Origin: Trematomus loennbergii
Taxonomy: Eukaryota > Chordata > Actinopteri > Perciformes > Nototheniidae
Reading direction: 5' to 3'
Assembly (NCBI GenBank): GCA_012861695.1
Contig: JAAOOA010000127.1
Coordinates: 16,934,755-16,998,754 of the forward strand
DNA length: 64,000 nt
Part shown: one piece after another, positions 13,612 to 26,660 of the stretch
Position numbering within the stretch: position 1 is the stretch's first letter
Layout: the number at the start of each line of letters is the position of its first letter
The notes under the pieces: generated by a model
Told to the model about the DNA's origin: nothing
Seen by the model: only the letters and a program-made list of their open reading frames with translations
Databases searched by the model: none
Position numbers and translations under genes: made by a program

Positions 13612-15388
13612 CAGTGTTCTCTGGTTGGCTAGGAATCAGACTTTGCTGAAAGAAAAATCCCTCCAACTCCCATCCTGATGGAGTCTATTGAATTGCAGAC
13701 CCCACACCAAGACTAATAGCAATGGGAATCAGCTGAAAATATGTGACATAATCACATTAGTGTCCTAAAGAACACAAAGCCTATAGTCAACGTTGCTTGA
13801 TCAAGGCACATCTGGAGGGGAACGGGACTTGAAACAGAGTCTTGCCTTTCCCCTACTGAAATGAAAACAAGCTGTTTCACTATGCTTCCAGGCCAACGCA
13901 GAACAAGAACTTTGACACAGTAATGGATTGCTCCAGCAGCCGCACAGCTTAATGTGAAGATGCCAGAAAAAAAAAAGAGGGAGAAGTGAAGATCTTGAAA
14001 GGTTTCAGAATAACGCCCACAGCTTTCCCAGTGCGTTTGAACTCTGACCTGAAAGACTGAACATTCAAAGCAGTTTTTCCTCCTTTTCCTTTGAAAGTGA
14101 CTGTAAAGCTCTGTGCCGCTGTCCCATCTGCGTTAACAGTGATGTCCTATTGTTCCAATGGGGATATCTGCTCTGTATTTCAGTTGGTAATAGATAAACA
14201 TTAAGAAAAAGCAAGAATAAAGAAAACACGCTTGCAGGTATTGAACAAAAAGAAACGTGTCAAAGAAAATCCATGGAAAATAAATAAAGGATCATACATT
14301 TCCTAAAATTGTGCACAACAATTTAGAGTATCCAGCAGAGCACATATAGAGAGGTGACAGTCATTATAACGCCTTTCGCTTCAGTCCAAGTGTTCATTTA
14401 AAATATGAATGCCAGTTAATATTTTCCAGAGGTCCTTCTACACACTTTTAATGCCCACTTTTTGTCTTCTCTCTATCCAAGGAACAAAGACTGGTTTCTG
14501 TTTCTGCTCTCAGCCTGCTGTGCGAGTAAGGGCCTGGCCAGCCCATTAACACCCACCTCAACATGTTCCATTCCAGCATTGGGAGCTAATTACAAACACT
14601 GGCTAGGCTTAAAAACCTCTTATAGACAGCAAAGAAAGAAAAAGAAACAGCGAGAGTGAGGCGTTTCAGGGCGTTAGAGGGAGAGAGAAAGAGAGAGTCC
14701 GTGGGTCTTAAGAGTGGGGAGGCCCCAAAGAGGCTAATGAATCCATAGGCAGCTCCACCGCTCTGCTACTGCGTAAATAGTTGTTCACTATATGCACTGC
14801 TACTTAGGCAAAATGGGGCTTCAAAATGCTCGGCTTTTGTCACTCATCAAATTCCTCAAGAGCACAGGCGCTGAAAGGTGTGCCTGTGTTTTATTCTCCT
14901 TGTGCCTCTCTTTCTTTTCTTCCTTTCTATCCCTGTGAAGTGGGGGGTAGGTGGGCCAGCAGGAGTGGCCATGACCCCTAAGATGAAGCTGTTCAAATCT
15001 GAAGATAGAGAAGAGAGAAGGTGTTGGTATGGAGGGTTTAGAAAATGTGGTTAATAAGGACAGCTTGATGTTGGTTTTTATATTTGATCAAGTGTATTTT
15101 TGTTTGGAAAATACAACTATTTAATCTGTACTTTGATATGCCCTTTTCACAAAATAAAATGTAACATTGTCACATCGAAAAGAAAGCTTTAGCTAAACAT
15201 TTATAAAACTTTCCTAAAGTAATTTCTCTGAAACTACCTGGTGTGTAAATACAAAAGGATGAGAACCTTTCAAGGCAATGAATCTTTTGTAAGTTAGGAT
15301 CAACTCCTTTGTGTCAGAAAATGTATTCTAGGATCTAAAACATTGAAAGAGAAAGTCAGAAATCCTTGTGAAGCACTGCCCCGCTTAC

Positions 15389-15410
15389 CTTTGTAGTTCA
15401 AACTACAAAG
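15389..15410. repeat. Perfect 10-bp inverted repeat
   Basis: The arms CTTTGTAGTT (15,389-15,398) and AACTACAAAG (15,401-15,410) are perfect reverse complements separated by CA. This could form a small cruciform or RNA hairpin, although two loop bases is below the usual minimum, so a few terminal pairs would open. Just downstream, CTGCAG occurs twice (CTGCAGTCTCCTACTGCAG). No known function. Confidence 0.85.
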
Positions 15411-16369
15411 ATACTGCAGTCTCCTACTGCAGATCTCTCCCCTAATAAATCTTTGCAAAAGACACATGACATGCATGCGGCTGACATTCGCTCCAAGCTG
15501 TGGTTAGCGCAGTAGTTCCCACATGTAACTGTCTCTAATCAAGTCCCGTGCCTCGCCGCCTGAGGCACAGAGATCAGACAGATCTCAAAGTGTGCCATCA
15601 ACCACAAATTACAGCCCTTGATTTGAGGTTAACTGAGAGCCACTCCTCTAAGAATAACAGAGACAGTTGTAATACCTAGATTGGCAGAAACCTGTGACAG
15701 AGCTTAGGAGTAACACTTGGTATCACATTTGGCATAGAACCATGTATTGTTAAAGTAAGGCAGGTTACTAGGGACACTCTTTCTTTGGATAGTGAGTATA
15801 TAATTATGTAGGATTTGTCAGAAGAGGGGAGAGCTGGGGGTCTTGGCCCAAACACCTCGACTCGCTGATAGTCTGGTCTATTTCCATAGCATGTGTAATC
15901 CAAATTCTTTTTGACTTTTTGGAACACTGAAGCCCTACGCAGGTTACATCTCCAGCTGCCAAATTCCTACTACAGAAACCCGTAAAAATAAAGAGAGAAG
16001 ACTGTTTTATTTCACCTCACAAGGAAGGTTTTATCATGTGTACTTTTTGGCACGTAAATAAACAGAGCAGGGGTGAGCGGTAGCCTAATAAGAAGCAGCA
16101 CAATGACAAGCTGGGTGCCAGAGTTTCACTTTTTTATGTCCAGGCTTACTTTGCAGTCACCTTATTCAGCGCCTTTAGTTACCACATCATAAAGCTGAGG
16201 CAGATATTTTCCCCTTCTCCCGGCACCTACTGCTCCTAAATCTACTTTTTAAGAATGCTTGAACTCGTTTGTTGAGATGTGAGCCAAAGTAAAGCAAAAT
16301 CATTTGTCATTAGTTGGCTGTGGCGGAGGGGTGCCCCAGATGTAGCCCTCTCGCTGGCTTAAAAGCAGA

Positions 16370-16402
16370 GTGTGTGTGTGTGTGAGAGTGTGTGTGTGTG
16401 AG
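16370..16402. repeat. Short impure (GT)n microsatellite
   Basis: Two GT runs separated by GAGA: GTGTGTGTGTGTG, AGAG, then TGTGTGTGTG and AGAG. Short and imperfect. Confidence 0.9.
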
Positions 16403-18072
16403 AGCGTGAGTTTATGTGGCTCGTAGGCAAGCAGCCAAGAGAAAGCGGCCTCCTACTGTTTAATGACAATACATTTACTGCCCCACTCCATACTGCTCTT
16501 GTATTTTGTAAACAAGGTTAATGCTCCTTTTAATTGAGCACCTGGTGACAGAATATGACTTTGCTTATGGTGACATTTACCTGAAGACTTCATCCAACCA
16601 CAGGTCAAGCTTTTTAGAGCTTGCAAATCAAAATGCACAAGTGTTTGAAATCTCTACATCGTGCTCTCCAGTTAACGGTGCTTATATTCTCACTCCTGCG
16701 TGTGAAAGTCTGCATCTAACACTAATTATTTGGCACATATTTCTCTAGCAGTCTTCTGTTATTATTCACAAAGTGAACTTGCTAAGAATTACGCATTTCT
16801 TATTCCATCTCACTTAAGGTGGGTCTTATTCAATAAATAAAAACTTAAAAGCCCTTTATCACCTCAAAAGAGGGATTATGGCTAATTGAGCATTGTAGCC
16901 AGATAATTGGGCCCGAGGACCTATCCACATGGAGAGAATAACCCTCCTAGTCTGATTCTGAAAAAGAGACAAAGCCAGGGGTGGAGTAATGTGAGTTAAG
17001 GGATTCTCACCAGCTCTTGTGAGAGCTTGTTTCACATACACAGCTCAAAGTGGAGCTAATAACTTAACGCTAGTGTGTTTTCACTCTTGAGGGGTCTTTC
17101 TCCTTGGAACCTAGAACATTCTCCCAGATCCTTTGGTAAGGACTCTTGAGGGACTTTGTTGAGCTTGCCAAATTCTTTACAAAGACTCTCCCTCTCTTTA
17201 TCTGCCTCGCTTTCGCTCACACACGCATGAACATACGCTCAGCGCTCAACACTCAGTGCTCAACACACACACACACACAACTGTTATTACTGGCAAAATA
17301 AACTTTTTTGAGCTAAAGTCGCAAATTCTTTTGGTTCAGTGAATAAAATGCATGCTTCTCTACTTAAGAAAATATTCAATAACTGATTTAATAATTGCAT
17401 ACACATTTGCTTTTATTTTTGGCTGAAGAGAGGATCATAACTGACCTGTCTAAATATGAACTCCACTACAAACAGATCAGATAGACTGAACACTTTAACA
17501 TTCACAGGATAATCCCGACACACCCTTCTCTTTATTTTCACTTCGCTATTGTAATTAAAAATGTCTATAAATGCTTGTCAACTAAAAAAACAAGGAACAA
17601 ATATCAAGCAAACCAATACAGTTCAATGACATGTACTATACACATGGTAAATTAAACACTTTGCTTTTATTCAACTATTTTACTCAACTTCTAAACTACT
17701 TCAAATGAGGGCTAAACCTGACTGTGTCTTTCCTCCATAATGTGAAGGTAAATTCCTGTCATCACTGCACAACACAATAACCATATCTAGTGTTCTTCCT
17801 TTTCCTGTTGGTAAAACTGTGAGCTCAGTGTCCTGTCTCTATATCTGCAAAAACACAATGTGTGAAAAACGCTGGAATCAGCACTGACCAGTCTCACTAT
17901 CACCTTCTACGTACAGCGCATTGTTGCAGGGTCAAGGTATCCCACTTCCTCTTTACATAACAGGCCTGGGTATGCAAGCAGCTTTTTTTTAAAAGTGTAT
18001 CTCCATACCTATTAAATACATGTACACAAATATTTTCTTTTCAAATGATTTTCCTCCATTTCCTCCCCCAAG

Positions 18073-18137
18073 TACCTCAACGCAGTGAGATTTTCTCCCA
18101 GAAAATACTCTTTAAGTCAGAAGCTAAGCTAGTGGAA
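18073..18137 (+). other. Exon-like segment, doubtful
   Basis: The segment follows a long pyrimidine tract ending CCTCCCCCAAG and is followed by the consensus donor GTAAGT. The 65-nt segment is open in one phase only (starting after two bases), giving a short peptide with no recognised family. No connecting upstream exon is visible. It may be a noncoding RNA exon, a cryptic splice pair or chance. Confidence 0.15.
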
Positions 18138-18490
18138 GTAAGTGTAACACTGCTAATGGGGACTCAATCCTTCTGCAGTGACCCTTACCCTCTCCCATCC
18201 TATTTCAAGACAAACAGTCCATGACTGCCCTTGACTCCTCCTCTGGTGCTGCAGCTTGATGGGCATCAGCTCTCGCTAAGTGTGACCCTTGGTTGACAGT
18301 TCTCTCCAAGCCCTGAACTTAAGCTGCCTCTTTCTAAGCCCGGTCTGACGACAGGGGCATCAAGTGATCACCGGTCTCGGTTTGAGAGCACGCCCCCCAG
18401 TGGGAGGCTTGTTAGTGATCCTCCATTGCTCACAAGAGGAGATGCCCTTCCGTTTCCACTGTCTAGAAACTGTACTCTCAGCGAGTGCAG
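18138..18490. other. Interval between splice-like signals
   Basis: No gene is recognised. The interval contains two further CTGCAG-type acceptor-like sequences (TCCTTCTGCAG near 18,178 and GGTGCTGCAG near 18,254). It ends in AGTGCAG directly before a GTAAGAA donor-like sequence. It is also locally GC-richer than its flanks. Confidence 0.3.
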
Positions 18491-18600
18491 GTAAGAAATT
18501 AAACTTCCCAGTTTTATCAGTTCACAAATCGAAAGTATGGTCTCGAATTCCCCAGATTAACCAATTTTAACGACATAAATGTAGTGTGTTCTCCCCACAG
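18491..18600 (+). other. Candidate short intron
   Basis: GTAAGAAATT at 18,491 matches a strong donor, and CTCCCCACAG ending at 18,600 matches a strong acceptor. Between them the branch-point-like TTTTAAC lies about 30 nt before the acceptor. A 110-nt intron is a normal small size for fish. The flanks do not encode anything recognised, so if real this would more likely be part of a long noncoding RNA. Only sequence signals support it. Confidence 0.25.
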
Positions 18601-21600
18601 GCATCCCTTCCCTTCATTTAAATCAATCACGGAAAGGCTATCAGAAGTATTTCATTCATTCTGGATAAGGTATTATTAGGGGTTAGTTTCACTCGACCAC
18701 TGAAAACAACATGTAATCATCCATAACCCTTTTGTACAGATGGTAGAGATAATCCTATCAAGAAATCACATTTCTCCAGTTACACACCGACTGTTTAAAG
18801 ATCAATATGCATACAACTACATAGCTCTAAGAGAATTTCCAATATTGATGGTCCACAGTTGCTAACACAACTCTAATTGTGCCGATGCAGCTGTGCTCAC
18901 CATCAAGACCAGGTTTCAGATTAAATAATGGGTAAGGATTTAATAGCTTGCATTTTCTAACTGAGCTACAGGAAAAGGTCACAATGAAACATATGGGGAA
19001 TAATAGCTGAAGGAACATCACAAGCAGTATGTTGCCTTCTGTTAATATCACAACGGCATCTATCGGTGGTGACCTGTGTGGCGACTCTGGGATGAGAACC
19101 AAAGCATTCTAAAAAGGTCAAAGATTTACTTTGTCTAAATGTTTCTCTAAATGTGACTCCAACCAAAACAAACATTTTAAAATTGCACTGTCTCAGCGTT
19201 TGAGGAAATGAAACTCTGTCTACTGTCATTGTGAAGTTACCCTGGAGAATAGATAAAGAGTTAAAATAAATAATGCTACAGTAATTGAACTACAGAATAC
19301 GCTAAGGGAAGATCTTGAAATTCATTTAAAGCCAGAACTCGGAGATAAGAGAAATGAAATGCTTAAAAAGTGACCATTTGTGGTGGTGTTACATTGTTGT
19401 TGCGTCATGTACTAATGTTAACCTGGATTTCAATGGATGCTCACATTGTGCAAGCAAGTGATTTTCAAAGGGGATGTGGGGACTTTAAATGTCGACAAGG
19501 CAAAAGGAAGTACTTCAGCTATTATGTAAATCTGAAATTCTCTTTTAATCGACCTCTCTTTGATTAAAACACTTTAGTTTTTTGCTGCATCTAATCTAAA
19601 ACCCAAACTGTTCTCTAGTACCAGATGCTAAATCCACTGACAGAGGTCAGCAAGCAAGCAAAGCAGAGAGCCATTTCAGTATGTGTATAACAAAAAGACA
19701 AATCTAATTTAAATGTTTCCCATTTAACCTAAACCTAAACAAGATCACACAGTTTGAATGCAAACAGTGAAATGTTTAATTTGATTAGATAACAGCAACA
19801 TCTCTGTGGCGTAGTAAAAGTGCTGCACACTGTTCGGGGGACCAGTGGTAGCAGTCAGCGGTTAAACCACAGTAGCAGAAAGGTTAATACACTCAGCACA
19901 TGTTGCCTCTTACAACAGGTGGTGCAGCACGATCGGCGGCTCCCAGCATTCCAGCTTTTCCATGCTGGTGGCCCCTGGTATTCTGGGATTTACGCTGCCT
20001 CCCCTCCTTTCAACCACAGAGGCCTGACTGACAAGCTAATCGTTGGGCTGGGATCCCCTCAGCTATTGATTCCATTGCAACACAACACCTCCCAGTCAAT
20101 GAAACTGCAATATAATGCTTGAGCTGCAAAGAAAAGGGGAGTATTAGCGTGTTGAGCAACTGGAAGAAATGTGCTGCTGCTGCCTCCGCTGCTGGCTCCT
20201 CGCTGCAGCTGCTGGTAGGTAGAAACAGAGCGGCACAAATAAAGTAGGGAAAAATGTGTCTCAGGGGGTGGAAGCTTGAAGGGGTAGGTTATTAAAAGCC
20301 ACAAAGTGGAGCCCATGCTGGGCATAGAGAAATAGCCGCAGCATGGTAGAGGCACAATGGAAAAGAAGGGGTCTGCTTTCTAAATTGTTCTAATCCTTTG
20401 AGTGTTTTATTTCATTCGGTTTTGTAGTTTAAAAACGCTGCCTTGGATTGTTCCTATGCTTAGGCTCAGCTACAAAACATCTAAAGGCTTTTTTAGACCA
20501 AATATAATCTTTTTAGATCAAAAAGCACAATTGCCGTTTGATAAATGTCTTTAATTTTTTATAAAATATATATTATTATTTTCCAAATGTTCCAAAAGTA
20601 AAAAATGATATTCCTTAAGGTGTCTTATAGATTAGAAAACAATTTGCTATCGCATTTGAGCAAGTTATTTGATCACTTCTTTTACTTTTAGAAATCAATA
20701 GCCAGCTACTCTAAATATTGATCTGAGGCACAATGGCTGCAACAGCAACCGCAATTAGTCGTATTACTGTTGGTTCCAGTCATTTAGTCAAGTATCCAAT
20801 TTCCATGCTGTGTGAACACTTAATTAAAACAAATGTGTTACAAATATATATTGGGGATCAGCAGCCTTCAAAAAGCCTCTTGTGGCTTGGCGAGTCAATG
20901 CAACAAGGAGGATAGCAAATCAATGTTGTTGGTCACTAATGCTATAGGGATTTAATCAAACGTGAATACTACCATAACACCCAGAGAGGACAGTGGCATT
21001 ATGGCTCTCTGGGAAAAAGACCAAACGTGCTGTGTGTGTCCAGTAAGACTTGAATATTTGTCTTATATATTTGGTCACAAGCATGTCAAGATAATTGAGC
21101 AAAATATATTTGGATGCAGTCCAGGCTGTTAATTCCATGGCCGACATGCAAACCAATTATTGGTAGCACAGGCAAAATCTGTTGTTACTGTACAGCATAT
21201 AAGCAGAGGTCAGGATAGTTCATGCTCACAAAAGAACAAACTGAAAAGGGACATACACAGCTTATAGCAATTCAACCTGATGAGGACTGAGACTAAAACG
21301 GCTTAGCAACGGACAATGTAAAAAACAATATATAAGTGTAGCGCATTTACTTGATAAACCCATTGCCCCATTGATGATCAAGCAGGGTCAAAAGAAATGT
21401 CAAAACAACCTACTTCTGTTGCTGGTTTCCTTTGAGATATATATACTGCTCCCCAAAACTGGTCGATAATGTGCAAATGGCACATTCACACATTTTCACT
21501 GCACATTTTTTACTATTTAACTTCTCCTAATGAGTTTTTGAAGCATGTGGTTTCAAGAGTTCAGGGAACTTAATTAGACACAGTGTAGTTATATACATCC

Positions 21601-24228
21601 GGCAACCGAAAACAAACCACTTTCCAAGTAAAACTGAGCTGAAAATAATTAGTCAATCATTAGAGGTAAAACAATATTTTAAAAATAGGGTTCAAAAGTA
21701 TGTACCGTTTTTCAAGACCGTTTAGCAAAGCTAGGTAGGGACTGAGCCTTGTGTAGGATCCTATAAATCTCAAAGCGTCTGGGTCACTTAGTAACCAAAA
21801 CCAGAGCTCAAATTGAGCGTCGCTCACTATAAAGTTTAGCAACGAAGCGATTAGTTATTCTAATTATTTTTACCTTTAATAAACTATTTGTGATGAAAAG
21901 TGCCCAACCTTGAACAGGTATGACTCTATGCAAAGATGCCCTAATCATTTCGTCGTGTTCAAGATAATGAAGGAATCAGTAGCAGATGGTTAGTGCCCCA
22001 TAAATAGCAGAGGTAATTAGAGCGCCTGTCAAAATACAAATGTGCTGTTGGTTCAGGTAACAAAAAAATGCAACCGATTCTATAACTGATGGCCCAAGTT
22101 TTCTCCAGGGTGCTCGGAGAATCCCTTAAAGAGCAGAACAGATGATTAGATCATCTTTAAGAGTGTAATTACTGGTTGGTTACTGTTTTCAGGATGTTTC
22201 CCAGTGCCAGATGTGTTATTGGACCCAGTGCAGATGTGTGAGTGTTATCGTACAGTTAAGAGCTAAAGATTAAATAAAATGTTTTCTGTAGTTAAAGGGA
22301 GAGGAGTACTTTGAAGAAGAAATGCTGAGAGCAGCAATATAAATGTTCATGCTGTATTCATAGTTAACATTTGTTCCAGTATACAGAGAATATATTAATG
22401 TTTTGTTTATAAATTCAAGCATCGATGGTGCACTTCCTCTGTGAACCTGAGTAGACAGTGACATGGTTCCTAAGAGATATATTCCATATGTTTTATTTCA
22501 GCTAATGACCTTATAACTCAAGTTTGTGGATATTTTAAAATGGGCCGGTCTGTGATTTATGTCAGGGTAATGCACTTTAAACTTAACAAAAATGCATAAA
22601 TAGAAAAAAAGTACTTAAAGTCTTCTTTGCGCACGGTAAAGTGTAATCCCAGTTTTAACATTGCATAAAATAATAAACTTGTATGTGGTGCTGCATGATT
22701 CATCGTTTAAATATGACAGCAGCTGTTATTATTGCAAGGCTTGTTTTCTTGAATTTATTTTAATTGGATATTAGAATCTAGGTTACAGTTTTTCAGGTCA
22801 TTCTTTAAGGGAGCCATGGGCCAAAATATCTTCAAGTAAAAGAGGGCCAAACTGTTTTCTGAATATTCCCTGTCCCCAAACAATGAGCCTATGCTCTGCA
22901 TAAACAGCACTGCTCCCACAACATTGTTCAGTCCTCAGCCATTTCTAGGCCAAACTGGGACTCCCGGGAGTTTACAGAAATACCCACAATATCAGAGCGC
23001 CTTTTTATTTCTTCTGCGGCTCACCTTTGTTGTTTCAGAGGGCCACAAAAGTCAACTAGAGCAGCTCGACATCTGACAACAAAAGGTCATGAAAACCCTC
23101 CCCTTTGCTGAGTTTTGGAGTTGGCAGCACTTTTGTTCTTTTAACAATATATATTTATAGGTAGTTCATAGGCAACTCATACAAAACAATCCACAGTACA
23201 CTGAAAATCTAATGGATTTAATGTGAGTTAAATAAAGTCTGTAATGATATCACACGTCATGTCAAAATAACCAGATGTCACAAAATGAACACCATTCACC
23301 CAAAGTTTAAAACTACCTTATAATCAAATCCAAAGATGTATCTACAATATAAATGATTATTTTCTAATGATCAGTCATGAGTCATCAACTCATAGTTGAT
23401 ATTTGTGTTTCTAAAATACAATTCTAATTTAACCGTGTTCAGAAAAGCCCCCCTTACAGTTCTGCAGCATGTAACTTGTAACACTCGAAATGTCAGGCAT
23501 TGCACAGCAAATTACTAATTTCCTGTCTGTGTGTACGGCAGCAGGAAGTGAGAGATACATCCTCCCCTCTGGCTGAAGGGAAGGAAACAGTGTGAATGGA
23601 GAGGGGATGTCACTGACCTCTCTGAAGAGAGTCAAGGCTTGACCTTGAAGCCTTGCTGACTAAACAGAGGACTTAAATCACTCAGGGCTGAACATGGATA
23701 TCACCAGCACAGCTCCCTAATGATCTGATCCTGTGTGCATAAAAAGGATTCCATCATAGAAATACATATTTTAAGTTCAGATCGATTATATATAGTTTCC
23801 AATTTGTCACATAACTAATGTTACTGATACAGCTACAGACCATAATCTTAACTGAAGCACAACCAATGGTGTAACTTTATTCCATGTTATACGGATTCCC
23901 AGTATTAGTAGGTTATTACAGACAGTGGCTGTCAATATCCACATTAGGTGCTTATCCAGTGGAATAGACATACTGTCCTAAAGTCAGTACCCATCCCACA
24001 AAACCTAACATGCTACATGTGTTGGATCATAAAGGTAAGAAGCAACTTCCTGGATTTATGAGCCTACAACATGGGATGAAACCATTTGGTTTTTATTATT
24101 CCATTTACTCTTAGCCGGACCACAAAGTGGTTCTGAGAGCCTGTTTTATGTATTCAGCTGCCTTCCCCTCAACAAGCATGTGGAGCCGCTTAAATAAACC
24201 ATCAACCAGAGCACAGCTGCAACAACAA

Positions 24229-24240
24229 CCGATCGATCGG
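24229..24240. repeat. 12-bp perfect palindrome
   Basis: CCGATCGATCGG reads identically on both strands and contains two overlapping GATC words. It sits in otherwise AT-rich DNA. Palindromes of this length occur by chance at low frequency; no function is implied. Confidence 0.8.
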
Positions 24241-25454
24241 AGGCAGGTTACCGTCTGAACACTGCGCCGCCAGCACGCTGGCTTCAGCAGGTGGGGTGGG
24301 AGTTGTAATTTGCTGCTGAAGGGCTTTTGTGCCTGCCTGACTTCAGAAAAACTGTAACTTGTGCCTCCCTTGATAGATAGCCATGAAGGCTGATAGAATG
24401 TGTGTGTTTGGGTGAGATTCGCCGCTGTATAAACAATCGACTCCCTACCTTCCACAACATCTGGGAACTCTCAAGTATTGAGGCAGAAACAAATAACCAG
24501 GGACTTGTTAGTTTCTGATTAGATTTTAAACAACTCATCATGGCTCATGGAGTTCCCCTCACTGCGCTGCGTGGCCAGTCGTACAGGAATACACAAGATA
24601 CAAAAAAATCCCAAGACTAAAAACAAATGAACATCAGTATTCAGACGTAAAAAATAACATATGCTTACATGTTTTTTGAGATTTCAACCAGTTTAAAAGA
24701 AAGCCTTTTCTAGTCAAAACAAAACAATTGGTCCAACCGCTCAAAAGACGCGGCCTAACTGGCTTGACAAACATGGCAATCTCTCTGTGGTATTTAATTC
24801 CCTGAATTCTGTGTTCTCACTCTCCATAATCTCCTCCTTCAAACAAAACAAGCAGCATCAGATTCTTCTCCTCGTCGGTCAACTCTGTCCTATTTGCCAG
24901 CTCTTCTTCAATAAAGACTGTCCACAGTATCAGTAATCCTCTTGTCTGTCTAAGTGTAAAGTCTGGATGAGTACTGTGAGTAAAGTCTGGACCTTTCTTA
25001 GGGTTTAAAAACAACTTGGGAATGTTGCTTCACAGAATTCCAATGCCAGCCTAAACTGCATCAAATAATCTGTTTGCAGAAGAGAGAAGAAATGTCAGAG
25101 TGAAATCTATCCACAAGAATGGACTCATAAACCAATTGTATACATGTTTCTTGTCTCAAACGTATAATTATGCATACTGTAAGTACAAAGCTGGAGCCAT
25201 AATTGGATCATCATGTTTTTTTTACTTTTATTGGCACAGCTGTACAACCTGTCTACCCAGTTCTACAACAAGCGGCAATGTAAAACAAACTGTATCTGCC
25301 TCCCACACCTCGTTGTGTTCTAACTGTGTATCTGCAGTCTGTCCATGTGTTTGACTAACGTCTACAAGTTCTCTCCCTCACTCCCTGTCTCCCTCTCCCT
25401 CACACATAAGATCACACAATCGTGTCGGCTGCAGCTGAACTTTTGCACTGCAGC

Positions 25455-25964
25455 ATGGCGCAGGTTCTGCCCCTGCAAATCCGGTTGCCAGACAATCTAA
25501 GCCAATTACAGTATGAGGGCAAATGGTTAACCTCTATAATATACATTTCCCAGCCTCTTTCTGTGAGCTTGCTTGTCATCCCCGGAGAAGAGTTATGCAC
25601 CAGGGCCCAGTGTCCCAGGCGACCCGGTTTGAATTGGCTCAATTCATTAAGCCAGGACCCGTGCACAAGCCCGAGTTCACACGGCGAAGACACTTGCAGC
25701 AAACAGCTGCTGCACATTCCTGATGGGAGGGCCAGGCAGATGTCCAAGGAAAATCAAAGGGAGAGACAGGGGAAAGTTTATGAGCCAGCGTTTGCCAACC
25801 TCAATGAGAAGCTCTCCATCCCCTCCTCAAAGACAGGGTGCAGCTGGCGGAACTCGTGGCCCTGTCCTGTTTGGGGCTCCCCTGGTTCTGCCTCTCCCAC
25901 TCAAAACACTGCAACAACTCAACATGCTGACAACATCAGTGTCTCCTCTGTGCTCTCTATTTGA
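25455..25964 (+). other. Longest ATG open frame, coding status doubtful
   Basis: This is a 169-codon open frame whose ATG lies in a strong start context (A at -3, G at +4: CAGCATGG). The predicted protein starts MAQVLPLQIR. It has no signal peptide, no clear membrane segment, no zinc-binding pattern and no repeat, and I do not recognise a family. The same block is also open in another plus phase (66 and 93 codons) and on the minus strand (111 codons). That suggests GC-rich, stop-poor sequence and not selection on one frame. One frame of this length is plausible by chance in 64 kb. It could be a single-exon orphan gene, but I consider that unlikely. Confidence 0.1.
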
Positions 25965-26104
25965 ACCACAACCACTTTGGCACAAGCAGCGGTGGTCTGG
26001 CTGAGGGGAGTAATAATAACATTTTATTTCTTTGACATTGTTACAGCGAAACACATTGATTGTTCCACATTAAACCTAAAAAAAGAAATAGGTAAGAATG
26101 TGCA

Positions 26105-26660
26105 GCCTTTAGAAAATGAAAAAAAATAAATGACAGGCTGTTATCACTTTGTCCGGTATCTGCTTAGAATGTGACAACATGTCATTATGGATTTTTTTTT
26201 ACTCATTCTTTATTTGATTAAGTTGAGTCAAACATGAGATGCCACTGGAGTTTAAAAAGTGCAATCTGCAAGGTTATTTTAACATATAAATGACAGGTAA
26301 GAGCTGGTGTTTTTGGAAGGAAATTATCACTTTGTATTTCTCTAATGATGATAATTGGAAACACATGGCTTTTAACTGCTGCGTTAACAAAAATGACTAA
26401 TGTAAACAAACCTTGAGATTGGGGTCTGCTTAGGATTTCAAAACATGTCATTTGGACTTTTTTTTGATAATCTTAAGTGAGAAAAAGATAGTATTGGCAT
26501 TTAACAACCCAATCTGCAAATATTTTATTTAAATTCAGGCATATTTTACATTATGGAAGAGCTTGGTAGGAAATCTGTATTTTATGTTTACCTAAAAGGA
26601 TCATAAGTGAAAATATATGTTTCTTACTGCCCCTTTTACAAAATGTACTAATAATACAAG
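26105..26660. repeat. Diverged tandem duplication, period about 266 bp
   Basis: Matching landmarks recur in the same order. ATCTGCTTAGAATGTGACAA at 26,158 corresponds to GTCTGCTTAGGATTTCAAAA at 26,424; each is followed by ACATGTCATT and a run of eight or more T. Later, GCAATCTGCAA matches CCAATCTGCAA, and TAAGAGCTGGTG matches GAAGAGCTTGGT. A third, internally deleted copy precedes the first, with AAATGACAGG, TTATCACTTTG and then TCTGCTTAG. The copies have diverged strongly, so the duplication is old. It may be a minisatellite-like remnant or repeats from an unrecognised element. Confidence 0.7.

Larger units (their letters stand above)
13610..18072. other. Noncoding stretch, no gene recognised
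   Basis: No gene recognised. Contents include a GA-rich tract at about 14,671-14,697, a near-perfect hairpin at 15,389-15,410 (separate entry), an impure GT/GA tract at 16,370-16,402 and a short AC run at 17,263-17,279. The latter is preceded by an imperfect 13-14-nt duplication of CAGYGCTCAACAC at about 17,240-17,266. Confidence 0.65.
18601..26104. other. Noncoding stretch with one unexplained long open frame
   Basis: No recognisable gene or RNA. Contents include the 12-bp perfect palindrome CCGATCGATCGG at 24,229-24,240 and a GC-richer block at about 25,400-26,000 with overlapping open frames on both strands (separate entry). The remaining open frames are short and unremarkable. Confidence 0.6.

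Noticed and set aside
26085..26100. AATAG|GTAAGAATG as a recursive splice site or donor
   Set aside because: The upstream sequence is purine-rich (AAAAAAAGAAATAG), which is not an acceptor, and no upstream exon is seen.
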